The notes: generated by a model from the sequence alone, not told the origin. A DNA stretch of 64,000 bases from Erinaceus europaeus (GCF_950295315.1 NC_080175.1:68920857-68984856), one strand, 5' to 3'; shown: positions 33,173-44,727, counted from the stretch's first letter. Program-made: numbers and translations.

Positions 33173-33955
33173 AGAAGCTTTCCCATTCTTTGTCTCTCTA
33201 GGAATAATGGCTAGTATCATTGTGGACTGCAGAAGGTAGAAGGTCTGGCCTCTGAAATTGTTTCTCTGCTGGACATGGATATTGGCAGGTCGATCCATAC
33301 TCCCAGCCTGTTTTTATCTTTCACTGTTGAGAGAGGTGGGGCTCCAGGACATATTGGTGAGGTCATCAGCCCAGGGAAAGTCAGGTTGGCATCATGATAG
33401 CATTTGGAACCTGGTGGCTGAAAAAAAGTTAAGATATAAGGCGGAACAAATTGTTGACTAATCATGAGCCAAAAGGCAAGAATATTGCAGATGAACATTT
33501 GGGGTCTCCGTTTTGGAAGAAACTAATAGGTCTATTTTATGTATGTTCTAAGGGGCCCATGATATTACTAATTTTTGCCTGATCCTGACAGCTAACATGC
33601 TGGTGGACCCAAGTTGTTGTCTGTGGAGATGATATCATAATTGGAAAAAGGACTATAATGCTGCATCAAGGAAGAGAGTGGCTCCCAAATATGGGAAAGG
33701 TGTATAAATATTGTTGACTGTAAACCCCATCGATTTGGTTTGGGGCCCATAGTCAGCACAGGAGCCTATGTAACCTCTGCATTCCTGTAGGTCTGAGCTC
33801 GCATTCTGTGGTCATGGCTAGGGACATTCCAGATTGCACTAATTTCAAGACCCATCTTCCTTAGGTAGTATGTAGAATATCAACCTCCCCTCAGAGAATG
33901 GCACATTGCCTACCACTGTTAATCCACACTGAGGGCCAGGTCCAAAAGGGACCCA

Positions 33956-34344
33956 TGCCCCGGCCAGCAGGGCGGTGAGCAGGGGCTAGGAACCCAATGA
34001 GACCTGAAATGATAGGGACACGAGACACGAAGAATTACAGCAAGTCAAGTTTCTGATCAAGCTGTAAATTTTATTGTGAACACAGGCATTATAAGGCTTT
34101 GGGGAAGGAGGGGGAAGTGCTGGAGGAGGAGGAGGGGGAGCAATCTTCAAAGGGGGAATGTTCCTTGCAACATATAATGGATGAAATCATGTTTGCTACC
34201 ACAACTATGTGTTGTGTCACTGTTTCTGATAAATGGTCTACCTGAGGGGGAAATGGCCTTCCCAGGGGGAAATGAAACTTGTCTCGAGGGCTTCCATTGT
34301 TTCAAAGCTAATCATCTATCAAAGCAGAGAAATGGCTCCTGGCA
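33956..34344 (-). mobile_element. Solo LTR, class II ERV-like, 6-bp duplication
   Basis: Starts TG and ends CA, 389 bp, flanked by GACCCA at 33950-33955 and 34345-34350. The uninterrupted homologous site exists at about 19105-19130. On the minus strand it has a TATA-like GCCTTATAATG (34086-34096), an AATAAA signal (34070-34075), then an R/U5-like GC-richer end. A 6-bp duplication is typical of class II (ERVK-like) elements. No internal retroviral sequence remains: a product of LTR-LTR recombination. Confidence 0.88.
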
Positions 34345-34630
34345 GACCCACAAAGGGGTCCATTATGTTGTTGCTGATGGAGATGATGAGTGACAGTGGA
34401 GAGAGGGATCTGTTAGAGCTCTAGTTCCATCATTTCTATGTGGGAATCCCTTGACTAGGGCCCCAGATGATGGGGTGGCCTGATAGTGACTAAAGAGTCA
34501 TCATTAAAATATGCCAGTCTTTTGCCCTTATTCAGTTTTTATACTCCTTAACTTTGTCTGACAAGGTTAGGTTTGGAGTGACTGAGGAATGTGTAATAGG
34601 AGGTGGCTAAGGAGGTTGTTTATGGCCCAT

Positions 34631-34789
34631 GAACATATTTTTATAAATGTTGTAGTAGCCAAGACGGAGAGAAATGAAATGATTTGGGGGTATTTAAGTG
34701 AACAAAATTAAGGAATTAGGAGCAGAGTAGAAAGCTGAAAGTTTGTAGTTTCTTTATGAATTCAAGTGAAGAAATTTCATTGATTAGTA
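34631..34789. other. No recognisable feature
   Basis: Unique sequence. Confidence 0.35.
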
Positions 34790-34965
34790 TTTGACAGTTA
34801 TAACACCAATGTTTATTAAAGGCTTGCCACTATATGTCTTAATATGAATTATGTTATCTGCATATTTCAGATGGAATATAATATCAGAGAAAGTAATTGT
34901 GTCGACTAGGATTACATGGCTAATAGGTGGGAATATCTGTATGTCACTGTACCTGATTTCAAAAT
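34790..34965 (-). mobile_element. MIR fragment
   Basis: Antisense MIR pattern: TATTTCAGATGGAATATAAT, GAGAAAGTAATTGTG, then ACATGGCTAATAGGTGGGAA. Diverged but ordered. Confidence 0.55.
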
Positions 34966-35900
34966 TCAAAAACCTATCATTAGTAGTATATCAGACTCAG
35001 CAATAAGTATTAACAGTTGTAATAATATAATACAGTAGTTAGGAGGGAATGGAATGCTAATAACTGAAGTTATCATATTAAATTTATCTTTCTTCACTTA
35101 CAAAAAAATTCCTTTATTAGATATTTATGCCTTGTGTCTCTTGCTGTCTTATCCAAACTATGTTTTTGTTGTGATTAGAGAAATATATGCTGTTCCTTCT
35201 GTAGCTACTTCTGACTGCAGATATAGTTTACAGCTATAAATGATCTAGAACTATTAAGTAAATAGCACAATTCAGTATTTTTAGCCATTTAATGAATATT
35301 ATTTTAATATTTTACTGATTAAAATAAAATTTTACTGCATTTATAAATTATGAAGAATTAATGTAATGCACAGGGTAAATTAGAGCAAGTTGCAGAGTAT
35401 TTAATAATGATTAGAATCCTCACAATCAGGAGACAGCAGTTTGTTTCCTAGTTGTTATGGATTGATTGCTAAAGGCAATTGGTCCATAAGAACTCAAATA
35501 GCAAGACTCACACCCCCACTATTAAAGTTCTTTGCTCTCACCCTCCCAGTAATAACTGCCATAATTCACACAAAATCTAACAATTTGTTTATTTTGCAAG
35601 TTCATGTGCTTTATTTTCTAGATTCCAAATATGAATGGTTATCCAGTACTTGTCTTTCACTCCTTTACTTATTGTGTTAATCATAATCATAACCTCCAAT
35701 TCTATCCATTTAGCCAAAGCAAGGGTTTTATACATGTATCTTACCTATGTATTCCATTCCTTGTTGTGCATTCTGATACCATTCCTTGGAGTGGTACCCA
35801 TACTATACTCACATGATTTCATGTCTATTAATATCATAGGATACTGAAACTACAGAAGAGTAGCAATGATTAAGCCCCACATCAATAATTACCCTTTGTG
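34966..35900. other. No recognisable feature
   Basis: AT-rich unique DNA. Overlapping frames at 35441-35847 have no recognisable domain. Confidence 0.5.
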
Positions 35901-35904
35901 AGCA

Positions 35905-36380
35905 GTCAGAACTCATATAATTACAATTAAAGTTCCACTGAATCTATTTTGTGAAATTGAAATAATACTTCAAAAGTCTATCTGGAACCAGACAATACTC
36001 AGATTAAAAAATATACTGATTAAGACAAAAAAGGAAGAATGGAGACATCACACTTTAGAACTTCCAATTATATTACAGGACTGTAGCAATCAAAACTGCA
36101 TGGTAATTGGAGAAAATATATACATGCTGAACAATGAATATATTTGAAAGCCCAGAAATTATCCCTTACACTTGTGGAAGAGTAATTTATAACAAGGGGA
36201 ATCAGAACATTGATTGGAGAAAGGAGAAGCTTCAATCAGAGCTGTTGGAAAAATTGGATTGAATTGTGTAGAAGAATGAAGCAGGGCCACCATATATTTT
36301 CAAGCACAAAAGACAACTCTAAATGAATCAGAGATTTGCATTTTAGGTCAAAGGACATGAAATATATAGAAGAAAACAAT
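35905..36380 (+). pseudogene. Old L1 ORF2 3'-part remnant
   Basis: Ordered L1 ORF2 landmarks: GAGACATCACACTTTAGAAC, CTGTAGCAATCAAAACTGCA, GAAAGCCCAGAAATTATCCC, GGAAAAATTGGATTGAATTG. Many stops. It continues at 36672 beyond a nested insertion. Confidence 0.8.
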
Positions 36381-36391
36381 GGCAGAGTTTT

Positions 36392-36673
36392 TTTGTTTTT
36401 TTGAACTTCTACTTTTTTTAAAAAAATTATTTTTTATTTAAGAAAGGATAAATTAACAAAACCATAGGGTAGGAGGGGTACAACTCCACACAGTTCCCAC
36501 CACCCAATCTCCATATCCCATCCCCTCCCCTGATAGCTTTCCCATTCTCTATCCCTCTGGGAGCATGGACCCAGGGTCGTTGTGGGTTGCAGAGGGTGGA
36601 AGGTCTGGCTTCTATAATTGCTTCCCCGCTGAACATGGACATTGACTAGTCGGTCCATACTCCCAGTCTGCAT
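36392..36673 (-). mobile_element. Nested 5'-truncated L1 3'UTR with 12-bp duplication
   Basis: Terminal 3'UTR from a T-rich tail to GGTCCATACTCCCAGTCTGC. TGGCAGAGTTTT occurs at 36380-36391 and 36674-36685. It splits the old plus-strand L1. Confidence 0.93.
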
Positions 36674-36685
36674 TGGCAGAGTTTT

Positions 36686-36944
36686 AAACAATGTTTATTT
36701 CACAAATGCTTTCAGAGACTTGAGCTCAACATGAAGGGGGAAAAAGCAAAAATAAAGCAATGGAACTACATAAAGTGAGAAGCACAGCAAAGAAAAATAT
36801 CACTAAAAAAAAATAAGGAAGAAAATAATAAAAATAACTGGGGTGGTTTAAACAGAAACTGAAAAAGCAGTGCAAAAAATCAAGAAGACTGGAATAGATT
36901 AAACCAAAACAAAGAAGTAGAAAAAAATGCAAAATCATTGAGGA
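36686..36944 (+). pseudogene. Old L1 ORF2 remnant, continuation
   Basis: AAAGCAAAAATAAAGCAATG with ACTACATAAAGTGAGAAGC resumes the ORF2 text expected after 36380. Confidence 0.7.
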
Positions 36945-37330
36945 CTGGAAAAATCTCTCACCTGGATAGTGCATGACCCAAAATTTGAGACTGGGTTTCA
37001 TGTCACTGAAAGGAGCTTTGATTCTGTGGTCTCTCTCTCTCTCTCTCTCTCCCCTTCTTTGCCTCATTCTCTCCCCTTCTGATGAAAAGTTCAGTCCAGA
37101 GTGGTGATGCCCTGGTGAAAACAAATAATAAAAAAAAAATAAATGAATAAAGGAATGAAGGAAACAAGGAGAGTGGACACTTTGAAAGGATACAAAATTA
37201 ATAAAAATTAATTTAATAAATTAATAAAAGGAGAGAGAGGGGCCAGTGAAGAGGCTCAGTGGTAAGGAAACTGCCTTGTATGTGTTGATAACATGGTTTT
37301 GATTCACTGGACATAAGATTAACAAATAAC
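36945..37330 (+). mobile_element. Two degraded tRNA-type SINEs
   Basis: 36945-37150 has a diverged head, a (CT)n body (37028-37052) and an A-rich tail. 37239-37330 has head GGGGCCAGTGAAGAGGCTCA without a body. Confidence 0.55.
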
Positions 37331-37429
37331 AAATCAAGTATTTAGAACTCCATCATTGCTATGTTCTGTCTCTCTAGTCCACTATCATAAAATTAGTTAT
37401 CTAGAGAAAAAAAAAAAAAGGAAATTCAA
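37331..37429. other. Short unique gap
   Basis: Nothing recognised except an A13 run. Confidence 0.3.
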
Positions 37430-38715
37430 AGAGAATCAGGAGTGAGAGAAGTGGAATTACAATTTACACCATAGAAATGCAAAGGATTATAAGAAACTGC
37501 TGTGATAATCTCTATGTCAAGAAATAAGACAGTCTAAGCATTTTCGGGAATCATACATACAACTTTCCAAGCTGGACTACAAATATTGGTATATGGAAAG
37601 TCATGACATACTTTTTCTATGCAAAGTTGCATCATGACTTTTCCAACAATCCAATAGGTAGATTGAACAGACTAAACACAACAACTGATATTGAACTAAT
37701 AATCACAATTTTTTGTAAAAAGTAAAAACTAGGGCCAGGTGGCTACATGAGTAAGTTCTAATAAACTTTCAAAGAAGAAATAATACATTTACTTCTCAAA
37801 GTCTTCTGAAGTATAGGAGATGGAGAAGTCCTCCAAAACATGTTTTCCATGGTCAACATTACCTTGATCCCAAAAGCAAGCAAGGAGAGCAAACAAGATA
37901 AAATTAAAAACAACAACAACAATATTTCTGATGAATCCTCAACCAATTCCACTTAAAATTTCAATGAGAAGGGTAAGATATTAAGAGTAGACTTATTGAA
38001 GCCGTTGGAAAATCCCAGTCAAAGTGGTAAGACAGTGTTAAAAAGAAAAAAAAAACAATGAAGACATGAAAAATTATTCCATGTTCTTGCAATAAAAGAG
38101 TAAATACTTTCAAAATGCATAACTAAAGCAATGTAGATATTTAATGCAATCACTAGCAGATGTCTCTAGGACTTTTGTATTTTTCAAAACAGAAACAGAA
38201 CCACCTAAAAATGTGTATGGAACTGCAAAATACTCTGGAAAACTAAAGCAATTCTGAGACAGGAAATAGAATATAGGTATTTTTCTTTCTGACTTCAAAC
38301 TATAATATACAGTGACAATGAAGTAGTTTTTCATTGTAACAAACAGACACACAGACCTGTGGAGTAGAATTGAGAAACCAAAAATAAACGTATACATATA
38401 CAGTTAGTTTATGACAAAGGTCAATGTCACAGAATGAAGAAAGAGAAAACTTTAACAAATGTTGCTGACAACAATTCATAGCCACATAAAATGTAGTTGA
38501 TCATTATTTAACAACAAATGAAAATTTATCTTGAAATGCATTTAAAGAGTTGAACCTGACACCTAAAACCATAAAATATACAGAAAAAACATTGGTGATA
38601 CACTCATAACCATTGACTGCAGTGATTTCTTTGAGGACTTTTTGTTTCCAGTGACCAGTGAAATAAAAACAAAAGTAAATACATAGAACTGTAGCAAGTA
38701 TACAGTGTCATAGCA
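37430..38715 (+). pseudogene. Old L1 ORF2 remnant (RT region onward)
   Basis: Order: GGATTATAAGAAACTGCTGT; AAACTAGGGCCAGGTGGCTA, matching the coding region of the 'GPDGF' peptide of L1 reverse transcriptase; TTACCTTGATCCCAAAAGC; then the 3' part (CTGACTTCAAACTATAATAT, ATGACAAAGGTCAATGTCAC). The catalytic FADD region is not recognisable: the stretch between about 37990 and 38100 is deleted relative to the 60 kb L1. A second copy relative to 35905-36944. Confidence 0.75.
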
Positions 38716-38724
38716 CAAAATGAA

Positions 38725-38915
38725 GAGGTACAACCAACGACATGGCACAGTGTGTAGGTCTTGGTCTTTCAGGACTTGGGGCCTGAGATCAGTCTCCAAC
38801 ATAGCACATATTAATATAGTGCTCTGATTCTTTCTTCACTTCTTCCTCCCCATTCTTTTTACCCCTCTTTTCCTCTCTATGACCCCCCTCCCTCATAAAT
38901 AAGTTAACAAAAATT
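38725..38915 (+). mobile_element. Degraded tRNA-type SINE
   Basis: Head ACAACCAACGACATGGCACA, B-box region GAGATCAGTCTCC, CT-rich body, AATAAGTTAA tail. It splits the old L1. Confidence 0.55.
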
Positions 38916-38924
38916 GGAAAAGGA

Positions 38925-39400
38925 AAGGAAAAGGTAACCTGCTGATGACAGAATGTATTTGTACATCATACATTAAATAAAACATTATACAAATATATGA
39001 ATAATTCACACGTCCATTGCAAAAATAACCCCATAAAATATTTTTATATTGAAATAGACACTTCTGCAAAGAAGACATATACATAACCAGAAGGTTCGTG
39101 AAACATATGCAATTTCATTTATTACTAAGGAATTTCCAAGCAAAATCACAATGAAATATTGTCTCACACTTGTGAGAATGAGCTTATCAAAAGACTGCAG
39201 CAACAACATGTATTGTTGAAATTGAGGAGAAAAAAAGAAGTAATATATTTCTTGCAGTAATGTATGTTGATGCATCCTCTATGTAAAATGGGTATTTGGG
39301 GAAAAAGAAAACTAAATATTCATATGATCCCCAATACTGAACTAAATACATAATTTAGAGAAAATGGAAACTTGTCTAGCTATTTTGTTTTTTGGTACCA
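38925..39400 (+). pseudogene. Old L1 ORF2 3' continuation
   Basis: ATAGACACTTCTGCAAAGAA, AATATTGTCTCACACTTGTG and ATTCATATGATCCCCAATA follow the ORF2 order after 38715. Confidence 0.75.
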
Positions 39401-39520
39401 AGTATTAGGAGTTACACTAATGAAATATATATATACATATACATATATGTAGTTTTAAAAATGTTTAAAAACATTGTACATAGCTATAATTATTTTAAAC
39501 CCATAAAAAGAATGCATTTC

Positions 39521-40427
39521 CCCCTTTTTTTTATTTAAGAAAGGATTAATTAACAAAACCATAGGGTAGGAGGGGTACAATTCCACACAATTCCCACCAC
39601 CCAATCTCCATATCCCACCCCCTCCCCCTGATGGCTTTCCCATTCTCTATCCCTCTGGGAGCATGGACCCAGGGTCGTTGTGGGTTGCAGAACGTGGAAG
39701 GTCTGGCTTCTGTAATTGCTTCCCCACTGAACATGGGCATTGACTGGTCGGTCCATACTCCCAGTCTGCCTGATGACATCTGGAACCTGGTGACTGAAAA
39801 GAGAGTTAATATATGAAGCCAAACAAATTGTTGAGCAATCATGGACCCAAAGCTTGGAATAGTGGAGAGGAAGTGTTAGGGGGGTACTCACTGCAAACTC
39901 TAGTGTACTTCTGCTTTCAGGTATATATTTTGCAGTAGTTTATGGATAAGTGTGAACATATGCTCTCTCTCACAGAAACTGGTGTATATCTAGGTTTTGG
40001 GACTTTGTTAGAAAGTGAACCACCTGAGATGGAATTAGAGTATACTATGAAAGGAAAGGTCTCACCCGAGTAATGAAGCTGAAGAGTTGTCATTCCACAG
40101 GTGAAGTCTTTGGACACAGTCTGAAGTGAAGCATGTTGAGGTGGCCATCGTGTTGGTTAGGTTGTGATCGGCAGATGCAATATTATTTGATATGGATTGG
40201 GAGAGGCATATGGGAAAGTGGGCCCTATCCAAGGGTTCCAGGACTGGGGGAAGTAGAGGCTCTGTAGTGGAGATGTGAGGTTCCTGCTGTCTTAGGGTTC
40301 AAAAAGACAATGGATAGTTAATGTTATCATCACATTATTTGGTAATTGGGTTAACTTTGAAAAGTCCTTTTGTTAGGGTTTGCTGTACAGTACCCAGTAT
40401 CTTGTATATAGCTGTGCTATTGGTTGC
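39521..40427 (-). mobile_element. Young L1 3' end (775-bp-deleted 3'UTR type)
   Basis: AAAAGAATGCATTT at 39506-39519 and 40428-40441 is a clean 14-bp duplication. It lacks the about 775 bp present at 18670-19447, as does 60055-61060. It also lacks about 105 bp of the terminal block (between CCCAGTCTGC and CTGATGACATC, near 39770). The donor-like ACTCGG|GTGAGA and acceptor-like TTTTCAG are both present, so this copy is unspliced. Confidence 0.95.
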
Positions 40428-40441
40428 AAAAGAATGCATTT

Positions 40442-40567
40442 TTTTAGATCAGTTTATATGAGAGAGACAGAGAACCACAGCATTATTCTGGAATATGTGT
40501 TTTTGAGGATAATATATGCTAGTTCTGCATTTCACCACTGAACCACCCCAGCCTTATTAGAGAAATA
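40442..40567 (-). mobile_element. Possible SINE fragment
   Basis: GAGAGACAGAGAACCACAGC followed by ACCACTGAACCACCCCAGCC looks like an antisense old SINE. Weak. Confidence 0.4.
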
Positions 40568-40750
40568 TTTGAAAAACAGGCCAAGGAAATAGCATAATTG
40601 TTCTGCAAAAGACTTTCATGCCTGAAGCTCTCATTTGCCAGGTTCAATCTGTAGCACCACCATTAGCCATAGATCATCAGTGTTCTGATCTCTTTCTCTG
40701 TATCTTTCACTTTGCATCTCTCTCACATTAAAGTAAATAGATTTAAAAAA
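40568..40750 (+). mobile_element. SINE-C
   Basis: Head AAGGAAATAGCATAATTGTT, GACTTTCATGCCTGAAGCTC, B box GGTTCAATCTG, CT-rich body. Same family as 51203-51388. Confidence 0.75.
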
Positions 40751-41404
40751 TAGAAATGTTAAAAAGACAGTTATATAGAGGGTAATAGTTGGGATTCTCT
40801 ATTCAGGAAGACACAGATTCCTATTTTGGCTTTATCATTTATATGAACCTTAAAACTTCTTCTACTGAATCTCTGTTAAATTTGCTTTTCTGGAAAGATG
40901 CTTAATGATGTTTTAATTGTCATTGTTGTAACATGGAGCACTGTGTTCTCAGATCTAAATGCTATTCAGAAGTGACACATGACAATGATTATGTTAATGA
41001 TGATTTCAGTAAATATTATGGTTTTTAATGGTTTCACTTAATAAAATCTATGAATCAAGTTTTTTAAAAAAAAATCAGTTGTTTGAATTCACTATGAAGG
41101 TCTTATTGAGCGAAAATTTAAAAAAAAAACCAAAAACAAGTTTTTAAAAACAACCACAACTAGAATATGCATCTACTGATTATTGAAAGGAGAAGGGAAA
41201 ATAGGACAGAATCAAGTTTTCAAAAAGTTTGTATTATTTAAGGACGTATATAGGGAAAAATAATTTCATATGCTCTTAAAGAGAATTTATATATATCTAC
41301 AGAAAATGGTGCCAAAATACTAAATAGCTTTGCAAAGATACTGTGCAGACTGGGAGAAGCTCCCAAAGATATTAAAACCACCCACAAATGAAGCAGAAAA
41401 AAGC
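40751..41404. other. No recognisable feature
   Basis: Unique AT-rich DNA. Confidence 0.45.
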
Positions 41405-41600
41405 TGCAGCTTAGAGTCGACTAGAAATAAATTTATTGGTAGTTGAACTGGGCACCGTTTCTAACATGCTCCATTTTTGAACATTTCAACTTTTCTGTGC
41501 TAACACGTCCTATAAGGGTCAGTGGTTGCAGAAAATGGCTGACAGTAAAACGGTGAATTCATGGCAGCCCGGTGTCAGGCTCCTTGAAAAATCATCAATT
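41405..41600. other. Candidate conserved non-coding segment
   Basis: Repeat-free, compositionally distinct stretch with several CpGs (GGGCACCGTTTC, CTAACACGTCC, AAACGGTGAATTC, GCAGCCCGGTGTC). No known RNA or coding motif. The adjacent open frame at 41634-41900 is unrecognised and lacks splice support. Confidence 0.3.
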
Positions 41601-42335
41601 TAAAATCTGTAAGCAAGTGCTTTTATTCCCCCCTTGATTATGAGCAGTCTTTCCCCAAAGGAATCCAGCCTGATGAGTAGGAGTGCATTGTTTGAAGGAA
41701 CTGGAGAAGTACTTCTTAGGTGTTTTTCCCCTTTAGCAAACAGTTGGGGAGAAGAAGGAGTATTCAGTATGAGGTATGCTGTCATTATACTTATTCTGGG
41801 TCTTTCTAGCACTGTAATTTATTTCTTTGTCAAAACAATTCGAGTTGTTAAAAAATGTACTTCTCCACAAAATGAAACAATTGGACTGGGCCCCTATTGA
41901 ATTATGCATATATCTTAGCTAAGAAAATGGTCTTTTTTTTGAATAATAAATATCACATCTTGTGCAAAAACAAAATACTTTAAATCTGTGTATGTGCATT
42001 TTTAAGGTCTCCTCTCCCAGTTAGATCTAGAATGAACCTTGGGGAAAAAAAAAACTCACTAATTCACAGAGAGCTCACTATATCTTTAGTTTAGAGCAGA
42101 TTATACTCACCATGTGGATTTATCTAGCCAAAAGAGTCTGGTAGCTTTTCTTAATACATGCAGTAGGTCTCTTCCAATAATTGTTACTTAGGTATGGGGA
42201 GTTTAGGGTCAACTTAGTCCCAATGGGCACTGGAGAAACCATCATCATTACATAAAGAATGCAATGAAGGCTCTAGAGACTAAGAAGAAACTCTTGTCTT
42301 AGCCCCTTGCCCCTTTTCTTTCTATCTTTTTTTAT
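41601..42335. other. No recognisable feature
   Basis: Contains an 88-residue open frame on plus (41634-41900) with one hydrophobic segment. No family recognised and no flanking exon or promoter evidence; most likely chance. Confidence 0.4.
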
Positions 42336-42426
42336 ATTTTATTTTATTTAGGGTGGTGCGGTAGATTGGCCTCAGAGCCTGACACATGAAAGACTTTTTG
42401 CATAACCACTATACTTCTTCCTGGCC
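42336..42426 (-). mobile_element. SINE-C fragment
   Basis: GCCTCAGAGCCTGACACATG, then TTTTTGCATAACCACTATAC, is the antisense SINE-C head, as at 58230-58272. Confidence 0.6.
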
Positions 42427-42604
42427 TTTTTTTTTTCCTTGTTCCTTAAACAAAGAATCAATAAATCAGTGTTCCCTTTGCTATGACCTTAAAGAATGTA
42501 GTTTTTGAAATATTCAGCTGTAGTTTTATCGGTGAATGTGCCTGCTCAACCTTAGAAACTTATCATTTCTATTCTAAGAAAAGAAGTAATCCTTTAAATT
42601 ATAA

Positions 42605-42975
42605 TTCCTTCCTTCCTTCCTTCCTTCCTTCCTTCCTTCCTTCCTTCCTTAATTCCTTCCTTCCTTTTTTACCTCCAGGGTTAGTGCTAAGGCTCTGCAC
42701 TAAGAATCCACTGCTCCTGGAGGCTGTTCTTCCCATGTGTTGCCTTTGTTGTTGTTGCCATTGCTGTTGTTGCTGGATAGGACAGAGAGAAATCGAGAGA
42801 GGAAGGGAAGACAGAGAGTAGGAGAAAGACACCTGCAGACCTGTTTCACTGCTTGTGAAGCGACACCCCCCCCCCCCCCCCGCCCTGCAGGTGAGGAGCC
42901 TGGAGCTGGAACCAGGATCCTTAAGCTGGCCCTTGTGCTTTTTGCCTTAACCTGCTGCACTACTGCCCGGCCTCC
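42605..42975 (-). mobile_element. SINE-A long form with (TTCC)n tail and C16 run
   Basis: The TTCC tail (42606-42666) is followed by extension, GTT-triplets, body, a spacer expanded to C16 (42866-42881) and head. TAAATTATAATT/TAAATTGTAATT flanks form a target-site duplication. Confidence 0.9.
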
Positions 42976-43139
42976 TAAATTGTAATTTCTCCACTTCTTA
43001 ATTACTCAGTTCCCTTAATAAGGGGTAAACATCTCAGGTTTACTCATATAAAATAGGGCTTGAAAGTTCGATTAGGGCAGAGAGTGTTTCCAAAACTCAA
43101 ATAAATTCTATGAATAAAATTATCTGTTTACCCCATTAA
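42976..43139. other. Short unique gap
   Basis: Nothing recognised. Confidence 0.3.
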
Positions 43140-43445
43140 GCTGACCAGCATTCATATTTAGCACAGGAGCCTGTGTAATCTCTGAGTCCCTGTTGATCAC
43201 ATCTAGGACCACTCTAGGTGGCTCTCATTTCAGGACCAGTTTTCATAGAGTGGCAGGGTAGGATGACCCAGCCTTCCTTCTGAGAGTGGGGTAGTCCCCA
43301 CAAATGCTACATTATAGGGAGGACAAGTTTCCCTACGAGAGGGCTTATGATGATGTTCCTGATGACAGTGACCAGTGATGGTGGAGAGAGGGATCTATTA
43401 GAGGTCTAGGCTTGTAATATCTGTGTGGAACCCAAGGATTCCCTA
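43140..43445 (-). mobile_element. L1 3'UTR internal fragment (long-form segment)
   Basis: AGCACAGGAGCCTGTGTAAT, GATGTTCCTGATGACAGTGA and GAGAGAGGGATCTATTAG align with 18930-19240 and 33735-34440. No A-tail is attached, so it is a remnant of a larger insertion. Confidence 0.8.
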
Positions 43446-43544
43446 ACTCACCTATCTCACTCTTCATTTTTTATTATAGCATCTCTCTCTCTCTCTCTTT
43501 TATAGTTACTCAAACATTTTTATAATATTCTACACTATGTGATT

Positions 43545-44727
43545 TTACTGCTATTACTGGGTGAATTGAGGTTTAACAGTACTTTTAGTTGTTGGTTCAT
43601 ATGTAAAAATGTTCATTTTTCTTCATAATACTCCCAGCCCCAGCATAGGGCCTCCCCTACCACCTTGCACCAGGATGTGAAACATTACTTCGACTCCCAG
43701 AGTCCTTTACTTTGGTGCAATACATCAACTCCAGTCCTAGTTGTTTTGTTTCCCTTTCTGTTATTTCTCAACTTCTGCCTATGAGTGGGTGAGATCATCC
43801 CATATATTCCATATCCACCTTTCTCTTTCTGACTTATCTTACTTACCATGATTCCTTCAAGCTCCATCTAAGATGAGGTGAAGAAGGTGAATTCATCATT
43901 CTTAATAGTTAAGTAGTATTCCATTGTATGTACATACCATAACTTACTAAGCCACTCATCTGTTGTTGGAAATTTAGGTTGCTCCCAGGTTTTGACTATT
44001 ACAAATCGTACTGCTATGAACATAGGTAAACACATATCTTTTTTGGATGGGTGTGTTTGATTCTTTAGGATAAATCTCCAGGAGAGGAATTGCAGGGTCA
44101 TAGGCTAGGTCCATTTCTAGTCTTCTGAGAGTTCTCCAGACTGCTCTCCACATGTTTTGGACCAATTTACGTTCCCACCAACAGTGAAGGAGGGTTGTTA
44201 CCCCTGCTGCCTCTTCAGCATTTGTTGTTACTATCCTCTCTGATGTATGACTTTCTCATAGATGTGAAGTAGTATCTTGTTGTCTTTATTTCCATTTCTC
44301 TAACAGTCAATGCCTTTGATCATTTTTTTATATGTTAGTTGGCCTTTTGGATTCCTCCTTTGGTAAACATTCTGTTCATATCCTCTTCTCACTTCTGGAC
44401 GTGTCATTTTTTGTTGTTGCTGAGTTTGGTGAGTTCTTTACTTATTTTAGTTATTAGCCTTTTATTTGATTCATGACTTGTTAAGATCTTCTCCCATTTT
44501 GTAAGAGGTCTTTTTTTTTTCTTGGTGGTGTCTCTTTGCTCTGCAGAAGCTTTTCAATTTGATGTAGTTGTCTTGATTTCATTGTTGTGTTTGTTTTCCT
44601 TGCAGTTGTACTTGTGTCATTGAAGATGCCTGTAAAAATTAGATAGAAAAGAGTTTTGCCAATATTTTCCTCTAAGTATTTGATAGTTTCTAGTCTACCA
44701 TCCATGTCCTTGATACATTTGGAGTTG
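43545..44727 (-). pseudogene. Old L1 3'UTR and ORF2 C-terminus, downstream half
   Basis: The 3'UTR part aligns with 9990-10080. Antisense ORF2 from about 43770 aligns with 61410-62340: CATCTGTTGTTGG, CTTCTGAGAGTTCTCCAGAC, TTTCAATTTGATGTAGTTG. Residual peptides include WRAVWRTLRRLEMDLAYDP. Stops and frameshifts throughout. It is split at 44728 by an inserted L1 and resumes at 45579. Confidence 0.88.

Larger units (their letters stand above)
32850..34630 (-). mobile_element. L1 3'UTR, long form, with two later insertions
   Basis: The terminal block (32860-33470) is interrupted by a SINE-B. The long-form segment (33540-34600) aligns with 18680-19420 and is interrupted by the solo LTR at 33956-34344. 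Matching strings include TATGCCAGTCTTTTGCCCTT and GTGACTAAAGAGTCATC. It is 5'-truncated near 34630. Confidence 0.9.

Noticed and set aside
39765..39785. The 105-bp gap in the 39.5 kb L1 copy as another spliced intron
   Set aside because: The missing segment does not start with GT on the L1 sense strand; a small deletion at short homology explains it better.
41634..41900. 88-residue open frame with one hydrophobic stretch
   Set aside because: No recognisable family, no splice sites or promoter, and length expected by chance in this amount of DNA.
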